Assembly: GCA_918026815.1 (NCBI GenBank)
Contig: CAKJVC010000193.1
Coordinates: forward strand, 351,516-415,515
Direction of reading: 5' to 3'
DNA: 64,000 bases
From: Chalara sp. BL73
Lineage: Eukaryota > Ascomycota > Leotiomycetes > Helotiales
This document shows positions 1 to 11,385 of this stretch, piece by piece. Made by a program: the position numbers and the translations under genes. The notes below the pieces were generated by a model that saw only the letters and a list, made by a program, of their open reading frames with translations, did no database searches and was not told the DNA's origin. The first letter of the stretch is position 1. Each line of letters begins with the position of its first letter.

Positions 1-19
1 CTCGTTAACTACCCGCCAA

Positions 20-485
20 TTAGCTAGCAGCGGCATACTTCCTACTCGGGTACTTGCATCCCCGATATTTGAACGACGGAGCCGTAGCGCCTCCTTGTCG
101 CATAACAACCGTGTACTTCAGCAGTGAATAGAAGTTGATGACTTTGTTGAAGGGGACGGCGGGGTTAATGCCGAGCTCGACGCAACTCTCGTCATAGAGG
201 CAACCTTCGATGGTTTTGCCATCCGGGTTGACTTTTGTTCCTGCGGATGGTTAGTTGGAAAATGGAGAGTTTTGAGAGAGGAAGGGGTGGGGGAATGAAG
301 AAGAGAATAGGATCGAGAGTGCAGACTGTGTTACCGAATTGCTAGAAGTGCTCGTTTTCTGTATACATTTTCTGTGTAGAGCTTTGGCTGGGTGGACAGG
401 CTTTAGCTCTGCAACTTGGGGGGATTCTAGGTAAGAGGTTGGAGAGGGTGAGGGAGAAGGCAAAGACGAGGGTGAGGGGGTTCAT
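20..485 (-). CDS. Small secreted cysteine-containing protein (candidate, two exons)
   Basis: The last exon, from about 242 down to the TAA at 20-22, reads as a compact peptide of about 75 residues. It has three cysteines (motifs EGCLYDESCVELG and YRGCKYPSRKY) and ends in AAAS. An upstream in-frame TAA shows that a 5' exon is needed. The best 5' exon starts at the ATG at 485, which opens a hydrophobic signal-peptide-like segment (MNPLTLVFAFSLTLSNLL). The acceptor is clear (CCGCAG, about 243-248), but I could not find a donor whose phase matches: the good GTATAC donor near 370 is out of phase by one base. The gene is real-looking at its 3' end and uncertain at its 5' end. I recognise no family. 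It could be a small secreted effector-like or surface protein, but that is inference from size, leader and cysteines only. Confidence 0.4.
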
Positions 486-1357
486 GTTTGCTGCTATTGA
501 AATGCCTTGTTGACTTGACCCAGACGTCATTATATGTTGATACGAGTGCAAGGTTTAGACAGAGCTAGCTATCCTCGCGCTACAAGAAAGACTGACAGAC
601 CTAAGGCTGTTTACAGAGATGTAGGCAGCTATGTTGCTGAATTTCAAGTGACCTTTCACATGAAGCTTAGCTTGTGTGGAAGTATGAAAGATGTGTGAGT
701 GTGTGTGCATGAGTTATGTACTGTGATATGTGATAGTATTTGAAGTGAATGTCGGAAGTTGATCGAAGAGTAGCGGCTGCAAGGATGTTGCTCTTTTATA
801 GATGCAGCGGCCATCTAGCGAGTGGTGTCCTCAGTGACTGTCCTCGGCTCCTCAAGAAATATGTGATTGTCTAAATTGAGAATGGGACGAACAGATCATA
901 ACGTATATGGGTCGACGAAAGCAATGATTCATCCTCCTCACCAGCGGATATTCTTCATTATGGATTAGAGCATGATTACCGTGGATTCGGTTCTTAATCT
1001 TGGAGGCTATCAGATGGCTTCTATTCAAGAGGCCTCCAGGATTTGCTTTACGCCAGGAAAAGCGTCTTCTACTCCTTTACATGCGATACGCTTCGAATTT
1101 ACATTCGTCAATCGAATTTCTGTGAACAAGGATACATCATAAGTTAATCTATCTGTAAATAAGGCATATATGAACTTTTGAGGTAAAATCAAGTTATCTA
1201 AAGGAAACTTGCCAGCTATTCATCATTCCTTCAATCTAGGCAGATGTGTCTTGATCTTCCTTTGAGATCTCACTCGAAAACCTCCGATGTCCCCCTGTGT
1301 AGTGAAGAAGGTGGACGACAACCCATTAGCGTGCTCATTCATACATGCAGTAATCAG
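486..1357. other. Intergenic, upstream of the first gene
   Basis: I see no supported gene here. The stretch is moderately AT-rich and contains TG-repeat-like sequence near 690-730 and ordinary promoter-like DNA for the minus-strand gene to its left. Confidence 0.5.
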
Positions 1358-1768
1358 TTATAGCGCAGGTGCTAGCCTCATATCTGCATGAGAGTTCACT
1401 CTCGACATCTTTGGCTTAGGTCGTAGCGTAACAACTTTCGTAGGTCGAATCTCCTGCTGGACAGAACGGCCTCCAATATTGGATTTTACATTTTTCATGA
1501 CCGGATAGCGACTTGGACCTTGCTTTTGTGCTCGCTTTGAATTTGCTTGAGTGGTGAGCGGTAAGTATTGGAATCGATAATATCGCCGGTTGGTCTGCAT
1601 TGATGATATCCGCTGCCGTCTCTCATTTCTAGTAGCTTTCCAACGTTCTTTAACCTGACAAATGAAAACTTTATTCCAGTCATACTTTTCATAACCAGAC
1701 GAAAGTTTTTGACAATATTTGCACACTTGCCTGCTTACTACGACTTCGGCTATCTTATGGGCCTTCAT
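1358..1768 (-). CDS. Hypothetical basic protein, 136 codons
   Basis: This is a single open frame with an ATG start. The N-terminus holds a CxxC pair (VCKYCQKLSSGYEKYDWNK) and a further cysteine (FICQVKERW). The C-terminal half is rich in Arg, Lys, Gln and Ser. The cysteine pattern could be half of a zinc-binding module. It lies just downstream, on the same strand, of a decayed coding region (about 1910-2600) and could be its 3' remnant. No family was recognised. It may be a fragment or a chance frame. Confidence 0.25.
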   Translation of the reverse strand: MKAHKIAEVVVSRQVCKYCQKLSSGYEKYDWNKVFICQVKERWKATRNERRQRISSMQTNRRYYRFQYLPLTTQANSKRAQKQGPSRYPVMKNVKSNIGGRSVQQEIRPTKVVTLRPKPKMSRVNSHADMRLAPAL

Positions 1769-1904
1769 CTCTTGTGATCGTGGCAGGTAGGCGACTTGCC
1801 TTTTCAGTGGAAGCTCCTCTCAGGTGAACTTGAGCGGGAGTCTGCGAACGTACTAAAGCATCAATTTAGGTTCGACATGGGATGCGTACGAGGTGCCTTG
1901 GCCT

Positions 1905-2600
1905 GACCATGATGTCTATCGAAGCCATCCGTTTTTGAAGATGTGCCCGTAGAAAGTCCCTAAACGGGAGACTTCTTTGATCCATATCTCATCATATAAA
2001 GCTTGTGTGATGCTGAGAATAACCCGTATATCCTGAAATTGAACGCATGGGTGGAAAGCAGCTACCATCAACCTTTCGTGCCATGCTCGCACCTGTCTTG
2101 AATGGAAGCTCAAAAGGAGCCAGGGGTGTCATCGTATGCCCGCCGTCTCTGTGTAAGGAGAATTGCCCATATTCTCGACTGGCTTCGCATGTTTCTTAGC
2201 ATCTACAATCGACTCATGACTAGCTCTGAAAGGCTCGATGAATAATTTAGAGCCTGTCGCAATCTAGCAAGGTCTTCATTATCTCCAGCTCCGTGCCTTG
2301 TGCGGTACGATTTGACTTTCCGAGTGATTTTAACTTCAAAGTTTCTGCAACAATAGCTTCAATAGATTCCACTATGCTTGCTATTTGAGGAGGCCGAAGA
2401 TCAGGGGGGATGCCATTCTCCTGCTCTATGTACTTCTCAGTAAACACCGCGTGTATAGTATATTATCCTTGAAAAGAGGGATGATAGCCTTTATGCCTCC
2501 CAGTTCTTGGCGTGTAATTGGCGCCATAGCGGAGTGATATGAGTGCAAGAAATTGCGAAGATGGAAGATGGATAGTAGACTTCGAGTTTCAAGTAGAGGC
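1905..2600 (-). pseudogene. Decayed coding region with several frame changes
   Basis: Protein-like segments follow each other on the minus strand in changing frames with no plausible intron between them. They start at an ATG near 2526 (MAPITRQELGGIKAIIPLFK). About 25 codons later the reading must jump to the frame carrying FTEKYIEQENGIPPDLR and IASIVESIEAIVAETLK, which ends at a TAA at 2247-2249. It then jumps again to a frame with IEPFRASHESIVDAKKH, and then to one carrying VQFQDIRVILSITQALYDE, which ends at 1916. Each jump is one base. This looks like an old gene broken by indels. I do not recognise the family. Alternatively, only parts of it are coding and the resemblance is chance. Confidence 0.35.
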
Positions 2601-3204
2601 AAGGATACGCTTTGAAGAAAGTTGAATCTAGCGCTCAATCTGACTTTTCAGATCGATATTGTGGTAACAGAGTTACGAAGGAGCTATCAAAACGAGGATA
2701 AAATGAAGGATTTCGAAGATGCCTTCACTTTTCAAATTCGCGAATCTGATGAATGAAATCCAAGAAAAAACTAATGATGCACTAAATCTTTGAAGCCGCG
2801 TAATATCGAAGATGGGTGACCCGGTCTATCACTACACGAACACTTTCGTGCGTAGTACTAACTACTTGGCCCTGTTAATAGTACTCAGAGAAGCGAGATG
2901 AGCATTGTGCAATACATTTTTGATAAGAAATCTCGATACCAGATATGATAGATGTGACAAGTTACTGATCATGATCGTGCTTATGAATTTTTAATTTCGG
3001 AAACAGTGCTGCGAGCTTTCACAATACAATTGTCCATATAATAATCATAACTCTTATGTATAAAGAAGTGGATCATATATCATAGGGTTTCCAACCCCTC
3101 AAAGTGCTTGCCAGGTTTTGAAGACTTCGCATTCTCGCTGCCGGGAGCATACAGGTAAGCACGGAGCGCCTGGACAATGAGCAGGCGTGTGACACATAGA
3201 TGAC
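2601..3204. other. Intergenic
   Basis: This stretch is AT-rich with no supported gene. It separates the decayed gene at 1.9-2.6 kb from the 3' end of the GH12 gene. Confidence 0.5.
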
Positions 3205-4172
3205 TTAGGTCACCACTATGCTATACTGTGATGCTGTGAATACAGCATTAGAGCCTATGGCGAATTAGTACAATTCCTATCTAAGACCTCTAATAAAATA
3301 TTACGTACCAGTGAATGTCTCTGTACCCGCACCAATACTTTGCAGATACTGTGATGCTGGAAGGCCTTGGGAGCTTCGAAGATAAGTGAGGAAAAGATTA
3401 ATATCTGCTGAAAAACTGGTGACTTGGCTCGATGCAACAAAGCTGAACACATTCATTGAGCCGTTGAGTCCTTTGTAAAGTTTCCAGCTAGTTCCTGCAA
3501 TAGTGATGGTTGCAATAGGTGAGCCAGTGCTTGAGATAGGCCCGGCACCGCCAAGTGCACCAAGCCAAATCATGATCTCATATTGTGGACTCCCGGTGGT
3601 GGTGGACGACGTGAACAGATCATAGGCTACATTAGCAATGACGCTAGATCCGGTGTAGCTGATTTCTAATTCAGTTGTGAAAATAATAAATTGTGAAGAG
3701 CCTCACCTCCACTTCCAAGTACTTGCAAGTGTTTTGACAGCCGAAAGTTGTCTTACAGTTGCAGAAACCACCACATTTGCATATGATTTAACTTGGCCTG
3801 CGCCACCAGCCCAAGTCCACGAAGTTGACCATGCAAGATTCGTACCACTTAGAGAGTTATAGGTAGTACACTGGGACCCAGATGTTGCCGAAGCCTTGCC
3901 CCATAAGTTTTGGTAGACGATATAAGTACCAGTCTGCACTTAAAACACAATACATTAGCTTCAGTGGCTCTCTCTATCTTTGCAAAATCTCCAAGCAATT
4001 GATAGTCCACCGTGGTTTATAAGACTGAATAAGTCAGAGATAATATAAAATTCGAAATACCTGAATCCCATTGACCACATATTGTTGTTGCGCGCTTTTC
4101 GATTGTTTGAGTTGGTGAGCATGAAGCCCCAACAACCAAAAAAGCCGGAATGAAGGACTGGAAAAACTTCAT
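3205..4172 (-). CDS. GH12 endoglucanase / xyloglucanase, secreted
   Basis: This is predicted to be a secreted glycoside hydrolase family 12 enzyme that cuts beta-1,4-glucan backbones (xyloglucan or cellulose) in plant cell walls. There are four exons: 4172-4061, 3938-3707, 3658-3309 and 3254-3205. They join in phase to give 247 residues, the usual GH12 size. Residues 1-18 form a signal peptide, followed by a Kex2-like KR at 26-27. Family landmarks are CGQWDS near the mature N-terminus, YQNLWGKA, the WKWSYTG stretch, the nucleophile Glu142 in YEIMIWLG and the acid/base Glu228 in GTETFTG. The 86-residue spacing of the two glutamates fits the family. The last exon adds [15 protein letters not shown] before TAA. 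All splice sites are GT-AG. Substrate preference cannot be read from sequence; some GH12 proteins of plant pathogens are also recognised by plant immunity. Confidence 0.93.
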
Positions 4173-5537
4173 GTTGCTATATCTGCTTGTTTTTTTTTTT
4201 TGACAAGGTATCATAGAAGCAATGCTAAGGATGAAAACTCACACTACAGCTGAGTATTTATGCTCGCCAAAAGATGTCAGGAGATTTATGTTTCGAAACC
4301 ATGGAGAATTACAGATTCTGCACCCCGCAATCATTTTGCCAGATCCTAGTCATGAAACATATTTCAAGTAAAGAAAACTTAAATCCATCATTCATTCCGC
4401 TTCGTTGCAACAAGTGCCGAATCTCATATCCACCTTGCGTCAATGATAATTCGTGGAAATTCGAAGGGCCTTTACTGGATGCCGATCTTATGCCTGAAAG
4501 GATTTAATAACATAGTTTTTTTTTCAACAGACAGTAGCATTGTGAGGAGCTTGGATTTGCCTAATAAGTGTGACGTTCCTCTAGGCTACCTTAACGGAAG
4601 AACAATATTGCTGGACAGTACTTGCTAGTTGATGCGAGCTTCCGTATGTCATATCTTATGCACATTCGTGCTAGTACCTTAAGATTTTCCAAAGATTGGC
4701 TACTTAAAGAGAATGATATCATATTCGCTATATTATTTTATAGATGAAAGGATCATACCCAAAGCTTGTTCATTCTGGATTAATCATGCCAAATAGCTTA
4801 GGCTTTTGAAAGAAGCAAGCAACTCTGTTGACTATGGAATGCTCAAAATGAGGCCGAGGATCATAGGCAGCTATTCAGAGTCGCAGTGATGCCAGTCAAG
4901 TGGTAAAAGAGCAAGATGGATATCATGGTTTTGATCAGGCTGAAAACAGATAAAAGGCAAAGGTTGGCCACCAGAGTTCGAAGGTTGATCGCGGTGAGAT
5001 ATTTACAAAATAGGTTAGTATCAAAGATTCTTTTGCGATAGCAAATTTTTCTTGAATATCTCAATATTAGACATGTAGAGACAACTTATTTTGAGGGACT
5101 TGGTTGATGTCAAATACATACGTGAAGTAGAGAGAGAGGTGAGAGTCCAAGTCGGGCTTGCATGTGGTCGAGTGGGTCCTACAGAGGGTTTTCTCGCCTG
5201 ATATATAAGGCGACAAGCTAAGCATCCCCACGAACCTCCTTGACAATGGGATGAATAGGCATGATCGCAATGTTAAGAATACCCATTCAAACCCCAGCTT
5301 ACGTTGCGCAATCATAAGATTCTACTCTCTTATCACTAGCTATTGCTTCTGCGGAACCTATATTCACTAGACCCTAGATTGGTGGGACAGACTGCAATTC
5401 ATTCGCGGTCCTAAATGGATGCATGTTATCGCAACCAGGAAATACCTATCGTGAGAGGATAGGGACCTCTTTCAACACTGTTAGTATTTGATCGCGGGCC
5501 CGAGAATATAGGCTGCTCTCCTTTATATACGGACGAG
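4173..5537. other. Intergenic between divergent GH12 and SPT20 genes
   Basis: This 1.37-kb gap lies between divergently transcribed genes and should contain both promoters. A T-run at about 4190-4202 lies just upstream of the GH12 ATG, and a TATA-like TTTATATAC lies at about 5521-5529, only about 10 bp before the SPT20 ATG. I see no convincing gene; the short frames here lack coding character. Confidence 0.5.
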
Positions 5538-8427
5538 ATGGCGCCGTCTGCGACAGCAGTCCACGCGCTCCCATCAAAGGTCAAACGTCCCACCCCCGCG
5601 CATATTCAAACGAATGGCATCAATTCCTCAACATCTCCTTCCCCTTCAATCTCTGCCGGCAGACTCCCTGGCGGAGCAAAATATCCTCCAAGTGCGACTA
5701 CACCTAATGGAGGAGTGGGCAGTTCAGGTGTAAGGTCTGCCAATCGATCTAAGAGGGATTTGCCTGGTCAGCTACTCGGTCGTGGTCAACGGAATAGCAG
5801 TGCTGGATTACGGTCTGCGAGTATTGCTGGAGAACTGGCAGCACCTCAAGTCTCTGGGCCTCAGCCGTACGGTTAGTACAACCTTGTCTTGTGCTTGAAT
5901 ATGCTGTCTAAATATACTGATCCCTACAGTCAAAACCGACGAGTATATTCTCAAGAAATACAAAGGCAACCCTCCCTCCTTGATAATACACCTTTCTGCG
6001 ACAAATTGGAAATTTCATGGACAGCCAAGTACTTTCACTTATCAGTCTCCCATGAAAGTTATGCTTGAGCATCTGAAACTTCGCACAGTCCCTCATGATT
6101 TGGTCGAGTTCTTTGAGGAATCAAAGATCCCATTTTATGAAGGATGTCTAATTGTACAGATCTACGACCATAAATCAACGGCTCCATCACAGGGACCAAA
6201 TCGGATGAGTACTAGCAGTGGAAAAACAGTTCCTTTCTCTGTTCACAACTCCAATCAATATCTCACACCATCGTCCTACGTACCATATCCTAAAGAAAAC
6301 CAGATCTCGAAGGTCCGAAGTCTTTCTGATGTTAATAACGATGATACTAGTAAATCAAAAACTGCTGAGCAGAAGGATAAGGAGAACATGCCGGCTCCAT
6401 CAGCGCCCGGCGACGGTCAGCGACTTAAAGCCGGAATTTTACCAAAAAAGCCAAAAGTCACGACAATTGTTTTACATCCTACGCCTACAAGCAAACATGC
6501 TGATCTCGCTATCATGGCGAGCGATGCGCGATCAAGTAACTCCGATAATCGTCAAGACAATCCTTCTGTAGCCGCTGTACCTACGCCTAGTACCGCTGTT
6601 CCCCCTCCAACACCGTTAAACAGCATGGCACCGCCAGCGAAAAGACACAAAAAGCCAAAAGGAGAGCTTGATGGAAGCAATGTCCACGCCGCGGAAGCAC
6701 AAATTACTTTGTCCACTACTGCACCGCTGGTACTTGAGCCAGTGAGCAACGCCGCACAATCGGCTGCGCTGTTAGACGCTCTCGCTCACCCCATGCATTC
6801 GGAGAAGCCTCCTTCTCCCAAAACTAGAAAGAGAACCGTGGCGGAGATGGAAGCAGACGAAGCTCTTGCTGCTGATCGTCAAAAATACATGCTACTCTTT
6901 GACGAAAGATTATCCTCTAGTGTTGCAGGCGCTAAAGGTGTGAATCCTGCTGGAGGGGATGGTCAAGCGGGCAGTGCTTCATTTGAACCTCGGTTCGAAA
7001 GATTCAAGACGATCGAGAATATTAGGAACAGTCACTTGGAGGCGGCAAAAGCAGAGGAAGCTAGGAAACATGAAACCGAGCGCAGAAACCAAGCAGAACG
7101 TGAGCGAGAGAAGCTTCACCAAGAATCGCGGAATAGAGAACAGGAGAAACTACGACGAGAGAATCTGGCTAGGCAACAAGAAGCTCATCGGCGTGCAATG
7201 GCTGCTCAAGGAGCACAACAAATTGGTAACCAAGGTTTACCGGGGCCCGTTCCTCAAACTCAAAATCAGCATTCTCATCCTCAAGGGAACGGGTTGATTG
7301 GTAATAACATCCATGGCCAACCACAACGATTCCATCAGCAGCAGGTCTCTCAAGCACAAGCGTCTTCACCAATTGTTCGTAATGGAACACCACTTAATCA
7401 TTCTTCACCGAGCGTTAATAACTTGGGGAATGTTATTCCGATGCAAAACTCTACGTCGAGTATGGGAGGAAGCCCTCCACGCCCTAGTTCTGTTGTCCAC
7501 CAAAACCATTCTCAAATGGGTGCTCCTGGTATGGTCGCGCAGAGAAGCCAACAGAGTCATGCTGGAACACCTCGTATGATTAATGCTACCCCAAACATGC
7601 AGTCAACTCCACTTAGTCGACCAATGCAAACTCCGAGGATGAGCCAAGCTAGTCCGCCGCAGGCCCCTATGGCACAAGTTCCCATGCAGGCAATGAATAA
7701 TGGCGTTGATCCTCAAAGGCAGCAGCTTATACAACAGCAAATGGCACAAGCTCAATTTATGCGTCCAAATATGCGCGGTGTGCCAAATCCACAACAGCCA
7801 CTCATGAACGGCCAGCAAATGGCCCGAGAGCAATTTATGATGATGCAAGCTCAGGCCGCTCAACAAGGAATTCCAATGCCAAATCCAAATATGATGAATG
7901 CAAACTATGCACAGCAGTTGGCAGCTATGGGAATGCAGAGGCCACAAGGCCAGGGACAAGGTGTCATGCAACCCAATATGGGCTTTAACTCTGGTATGCC
8001 AAACAATGGAGCCAATATGCAGCAGATGCAGCAACAGATGCAGCAAATGCAACAGGCACAGCAATTTCAGAATGCTCAATTAGCACAAGCACGACAGGCA
8101 CAGATGTTTGCTCAACAGCAGGCACAGGCTCAAGCTCAAGGCCAAGGACAGGTCAGAAATGCAATGACTCCAAACCAGTCAATGCAATTGCAATTACAGC
8201 GCCATGCCCAGAGTCTTTTCCAGATGCAGTTACCTAATCTACAGAGCCAATATGGGCCAAATATACCGGACGAGGTTCTACAAAAGACGAAACAGTTGTG
8301 CCATGCAAATGCTCTCCAACAGCTCAGAGCTAATCAGCAGCAGAGAGCAGCAGTAGCTCAACAGAGAGCAATGGCTGCAAACGGTATGCAGAATGGTGTG
8401 GGTATGCCAGGGCAGCAAGGAATGTAA
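5538..8427 (+). CDS. spt20: SAGA complex subunit Spt20
   Basis: Spt20 is a structural subunit of the nuclear SAGA coactivator and links the complex to TBP-dependent promoters. There are two exons, 5538-5871 and 5930-8427, joined at the codon that makes Val112 (donor GTTAGT, acceptor CTACAG), giving 943 residues. The Spt20 domain lies at about 113-195 with [33 protein letters not shown] and [20 protein letters not shown]. Next come a Ser/Pro-rich linker, a charged coiled-coil segment at about 481-538 ([17 protein letters not shown]), and a long Gln/Met/Pro/Asn-rich tail at about 570-943. The N-terminal 110 residues are disordered and rich in Ser, Pro and Gly. The ATG at 5538 is the first in frame. 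The low-complexity tail produces long antisense open frames that are shadows. Family assignment is firm; domain borders are approximate. Confidence 0.92.
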
Positions 8428-9157
8428 TCAAGGGTCACGGAGTTTGGAGCATGTATACAGTATTATCCTCTATTCATGGGTTAGGGTGATCTGTAGGAGT
8501 TATATATATATGGGGAGGCGTATGGATGACGATGATACGTGAATCACGAAATCGGAGCCGTCGCACAGTAGACTGTGGTATGCATCTGTTTGTACGGGAT
8601 TTTTTGCGGGCGCGTGGCAGAATTTACGGTTCAGTAGATACCAATGGCAAGGCGCTGTTATTTAGGCTTCTTTCTTAATTTATCTCAGCCCTGGAATAGC
8701 TATATTTAAATTTCATGCTGCACTGATAGAATTTCTGAAGCTCTCTTAACGCCATATGCCATTTCAAGGTTCTACTACTAGACTATTCCACAAAAACCAA
8801 TGTAGACTGCTGCTCGAGACTAGACATACCCCCTCGGTAAGAAATATCGAGCTTGAGGAAGAACAGTTATCAAGATCATTGACACTCCAATTAGTAATAT
8901 TGTCTTCATCAACTCCTACGAGACCGAAACTCAGAGTTGCTAGCCATACAGTGTCCAGCGATCTTCGAAACGACCATGCTCAAATTTCTACCATGGTGAT
9001 AAAAGCTCGCCGTTTCTTTGTCTATCTCACTAGGTCGCCATATGCAACCCTTCGCCCAAACGAGTAAGCTATCCGATGTCATCTGAAGAAAGCCAATGGG
9101 TATATCCTTCAAACTCGTGCCTTCTCCCTTGTACTCAACTTCCCCGCATCTCTCGGA
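8428..9157. other. Intergenic between convergent genes
   Basis: This is the 3' flank of spt20 and of the minus-strand secreted-protein gene. It contains an AT-rich segment (about 8490-8515) suited to 3' ends. Frames at 8756-9067 have no recognisable coding character. Confidence 0.45.
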
Positions 9158-10175
9158 CTATTTTGGTCCATTGAAAAGCACATTGGCATATGAACAGGTT
9201 ACGCTGGTGCCAGATACGGAAGATGAGGTGCCCGTCACGGTGTACCCAAAGGAACCTGTCATCGTGAAGCTACTTCTGTCAGACACCCTTTACATCAGTG
9301 AGAGTTAAGAAGAACGAACGCGTTCCCGCACCATGCGGTAGAAGTGGTGATAGCAGTGATCTGGAGATTAGACCATTGGATCGAGCCAAAATCCCAGGTG
9401 GCTCCTTCTTGGAGCTCAATTGCGAGGACGGCCTAGGTATATTAGTCTCATTTTCTTAGATTGACGACAAGGCGGGGTTATGATACTTTGTCTATGAGGC
9501 CGACACCTGGATATGTGTGAGCGGATTTGAGAGAAGGAGAGAAGAATGAGGGATGAGAACTTACTGAAGCTGTCGGAATATGAAGCGCTTTGAGACACCG
9601 AACCAGAGATGGTGTATGTATTTGTCCATAGTTGACTGATGGTGTTGTAGGACATCGTGCTCACGATCTTGTCTCCGGGTTGAACTATTCATATTAATCT
9701 TGGTATCTAATTGCTGGGTAAGCCTGCCGACCTTTGACAGCGGGATATTCAACATTAGGACTGTGTGTCGCTGTCAGCTTTATTTATCCGATCTTACACT
9801 TCCCTGACTCTCCGACCATGAGAGGGGAAAACGTACTTGCAGCAATACTCAATGAAAAACTGCCATGTTCCAGGTGATTTTGAGTCCGCGATCACGTTCT
9901 GGTAGACGAAATTGTTGGCTGAATTTTGTAGGCCTGGCCAGACAGCGTGAAAGCCTTTTCCAGTGGATACCTTTGGGACGATAACCGTGCTCGTGATCTG
10001 ATTGATGTCAGGCACGAATTTTGAGGGTGAAAGGCGCTCAGAGTACCTTTGTGATCAACACCCCAGGCTGGAACCACATCGCATACGCTGCATTTTGTGC
10101 ATTTGCAACGCTGTGCAGGAAGCAAAGATAGAGTAACCCTACAAGGAGGGCGAGGTTGTGATTTGTGCTTAGCAT
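9158..10175 (-). CDS. Secreted beta-sandwich protein, distantly eqolisin-like
   Basis: Exon 1 (10175-10047) encodes a clear signal peptide (MLSTNHNLALLVGLLYLCFL) followed by AMWFQPGVLITK. The AAG/GTACTC donor joins in phase to 9997 (ITSTVIVPKVSTGKGFHAVW), running to FIEYCCK. A third exon carries QPGDKIVSTMSYNTISQLWT up to about 9565, and a fourth carries LAIELQEGATWDFGSIQWSN. The last carries TMTGSFGYTVTGTSSSVSG and ends VLFNGPK at the TAG at 9158-9160. Spacing of VxVPxV, YQNV, the later Glu-containing IELQEG and WDFGSI recalls concanavalin-like folds such as G1 peptidases, but catalytic identity is not shown. Junctions 2/3 and 3/4 do not resolve cleanly; one is off by one base. I am confident that a secreted gene is present and less sure of its exon borders and function. 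Confidence 0.6.
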
Positions 10176-11385
10176 TGATGATACTTTGCTCGGTTTCGGT
10201 AGGACAGCTTTCTTGTTGTCACTCTTCTGGGATAGTGAACAGATAATGAAGGAGGGTATAATGTCGAGGTCTTATAAAATCATCGCAAAATACAACAGTC
10301 TTGGATGGGTTGAACAGGTCGTGCTAGAACGTATTCAGAAAGAACGAATGAATCTCAGGTTGACGACTGAAGGAGTAGGAACTTCGCCGATTGGGTGGCG
10401 TCTGGCTTTATTGGTTTGTGCAATGTATCGCACCCATTTTCTTGGGTCGGTGTGAAGTTGATATGTCTGCTACATCTATAGCCCGGGTCGGATGAACACG
10501 CGCCGCTGTCTCCGTCCTGCTGGGTTGGCGTATACAAGTGCTCAAATCAAGATCTTTGAAAAGCGCATGCTATGACTCTTGGAAAGCCCCAACTATCATA
10601 AAATAAACCTAAAGCCGGCTCAATTGAACTGGCGGAATCTTAGGGGCGTTGGCGAGATATTTTATTCCCTGCGGTGTTTTTACTTTTGTTTGAGTAGCAT
10701 TGCCGAACAGGCATGGGATATATTGGAGTATTGATGCAACTGGCGAGGCTTAATCTAGAAATCCTGGAACATTCATATAGCCGAAGCAGCCTTGCACGAA
10801 TCTGACCCGATTCGATACGCGGACCCTTTTGCTATCCAAACAATAGTTGTATTTTTTAGATCGTATCAGAACCTGGCACTTGAAAAGCGGGAAGTAAATC
10901 TCCAGACTGTTCCTAAATATAGACGTGCCGTCCCGCACGTGCTCTACCCGCGGGGATCGCTCGGTTGAATTAAAAGGGCTCTGAGAGCCGGCTTTATCCT
11001 TTATCCGAAGTAGCGATGTAACTTTCGACTTTAGCCTCAAAAAAAGATCTAGATAGAATATTTGCATTTCTATAGCAGTCTGCATCCACACACTGCAGAT
11101 ATCTCACTTTTGAAATCCTGCGGGATAGCTTCGTACCTACATTAGTCTAGAACGGCTGGCTAAGCGAGCCCCTAATTTTCAGTGTGCTTATCTAAAGCTG
11201 AGAAGCTAAAATCGACCCCAAAGGACAGAATTGTCATGGCTGAGACTCAGCGCAGTTGGATGATTCAAGCGGGCTCTAATATTAAAGGAAGGGTAGAGCC
11301 TATGCACATATTATACTTCTAGAAATGCCCGACATCGAATGCCAAACTACTCGTACAATTGAGTTGAGTAAAAGACGTCCACTAT
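10176..11385. other. Intergenic, no firm gene
   Basis: This region holds the promoter of the secreted-protein gene on the left and the YME2 3' flank on the right. A 113-codon minus-strand frame at 10750-11091 has no recognisable motif and no supporting splice pattern, so I do not annotate it as a gene. Confidence 0.45.

Noticed and set aside
7603..8079. 158-codon minus-strand frame rich in His and Leu
   Set aside because: It is the reverse reading of the CAA/CAG/ATG-rich repeat tail of SPT20.
10750..11091. 113-codon minus-strand frame
   Set aside because: No motif, no homologue recalled and no leader or intron context; length is within chance expectation.
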